Assembly: GCF_004167675.1 (NCBI RefSeq)
Contig: NZ_SEZQ01000016.1
Source of the DNA: Aliivibrio finisterrensis_A
Lineage (GTDB): Bacteria > Pseudomonadota > Gammaproteobacteria > Enterobacterales > Vibrionaceae
Direction: 5' to 3' (one strand)
Length of the DNA: 64,000 nt
Made by a program: the position numbers and the translations under genes. Positions 63,661 to 64,000 of this stretch are shown in pieces (position 1 is the first letter of the stretch; the number at the start of each line of letters is the position of its first letter). The notes under the pieces were generated by a model. It was not told the origin of the DNA. It saw only the letters and a program-made list of their open reading frames with translations, and did not search any database.

Positions 63661-64000
63661 ATGATGAAGATAAAACGTGAGGTTGGGTTTACCCTAATCG
63701 AAATTATGTTGGTATTGGTATTGCTATCGGTTAGTTCGATGGCAGTCATCATGAGCCTTCCTGATAGTCAAGATGACCAGATGGAAGAGCAAGCCTCACG
63801 TTTTTATCAGTTAGTTCAGCTTCTTAATGAAGATGCTTTGCTCAATGGGATGGATTACGGTATTTACTTTAACCAAGAGCGACAAGAATATCGCTTTATG
63901 ACGTTAACGGTAGATGGCTGGCAGCCTCTTGAGAAAAACCGCTTTTTTACCGAAGTGAAAATGGAAGATACCTCCGTTGAATTTGAGATGGAGCTAGGTG
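63661..64000 (+). CDS. gspH: Type II secretion minor pseudopilin GspH (EpsH), partial
   Basis: Runs off the window after about 113 codons. It begins MMKIKREVG, then the prepilin motif FTLIEIMLVLVLLSV with Glu5 present. Starts at 63661 or 63664; the ribosome-binding site is weak. GspH is a minor pseudopilin at the tip complex. It directly follows gspG as in other gsp operons. Confidence 0.9.
   Translation, partial: MMKIKREVGFTLIEIMLVLVLLSVSSMAVIMSLPDSQDDQMEEQASRFYQLVQLLNEDALLNGMDYGIYFNQERQEYRFMTLTVDGWQPLEKNRFFTEVKMEDTSVEFEMELG

Overview
The window is an AT-rich, IS-free stretch of gammaproteobacterial chromosome. Gene content and order point to Vibrionaceae, most likely the Aliivibrio (Vibrio fischeri) group. 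The order ilvY/ilvC, vexRAB, rep, cytochrome c5, tRNA cluster, peptide ABC transporter follows the equivalent V. cholerae segment as I remember it. The pldB–yigL, lptM–lysA–dapF–DUF484–xerC, pckA–hslO–hslR and gspCDEFGH blocks are also typical of vibrios. The species cannot be fixed from sequence alone.

Layout. 1–440: the tail of an rRNA operon (5S, tRNA-Thr, 5S). 0.45–10.9 kb: branched-chain amino acid synthesis (ilvY, ilvC), the ubiquinone accessory factor ubiK, the vexRAB efflux operon, the Rep helicase and a cytochrome c5. 11.1–11.8 kb: a five-tRNA operon (Arg, His, Pro, His, Pro) with a visible tandem duplication. 12.3–19.6 kb: a four-gene family-5 peptide ABC transporter and a BCCT betaine/choline-type transporter. 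19.7–23.6 kb: an exonuclease plus cNMP/CBS/DUF294 pair, a SPOR protein and a small overlapping ORF.

23.7–34.2 kb is the accessory part. It holds two large paralogous lipoproteins and a remnant of a third, two outer-membrane beta-barrels, a secreted protein, a Ser/Thr kinase and an ECF sigma factor resembling the PknT–EcfP (ECF43) pair. The sigma gene is cut inside region 4, and the sequence directly after its stop is a headless lipoprotein C-terminus, so this looks like a deletion junction. 34.4–38.9 kb: a His-rich-tailed protein and a copper/thiol stress operon (small membrane protein, scsB, scsD, scsC).

39–50 kb: housekeeping genes gor, rlmJ, prlC, cyaY, lptM, lysA, dapF, DUF484, xerC, yigL and pldB, with two palindromic intergenic elements and a MITE-like repeat that runs into the pldB reading frame. 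50.4–57.2 kb: an EAL-HDOD protein (CdgJ type), an AsmA-like protein, pckA, hslO and hslR. 57.4 kb to the end: the type II secretion operon gspC–gspH, with gspH cut by the window edge.

Most of the window is conserved core genome. The least explained parts are the kinase/sigma/surface-lipoprotein locus, the His-rich protein beside scs, and the non-coding palindromes (vexR operator, SD-in-loop hairpin, inverted repeats before pckA and gspC, MITE copies). Start codons were revised from the longest reading frame wherever a ribosome-binding site or family length argued for an internal start.
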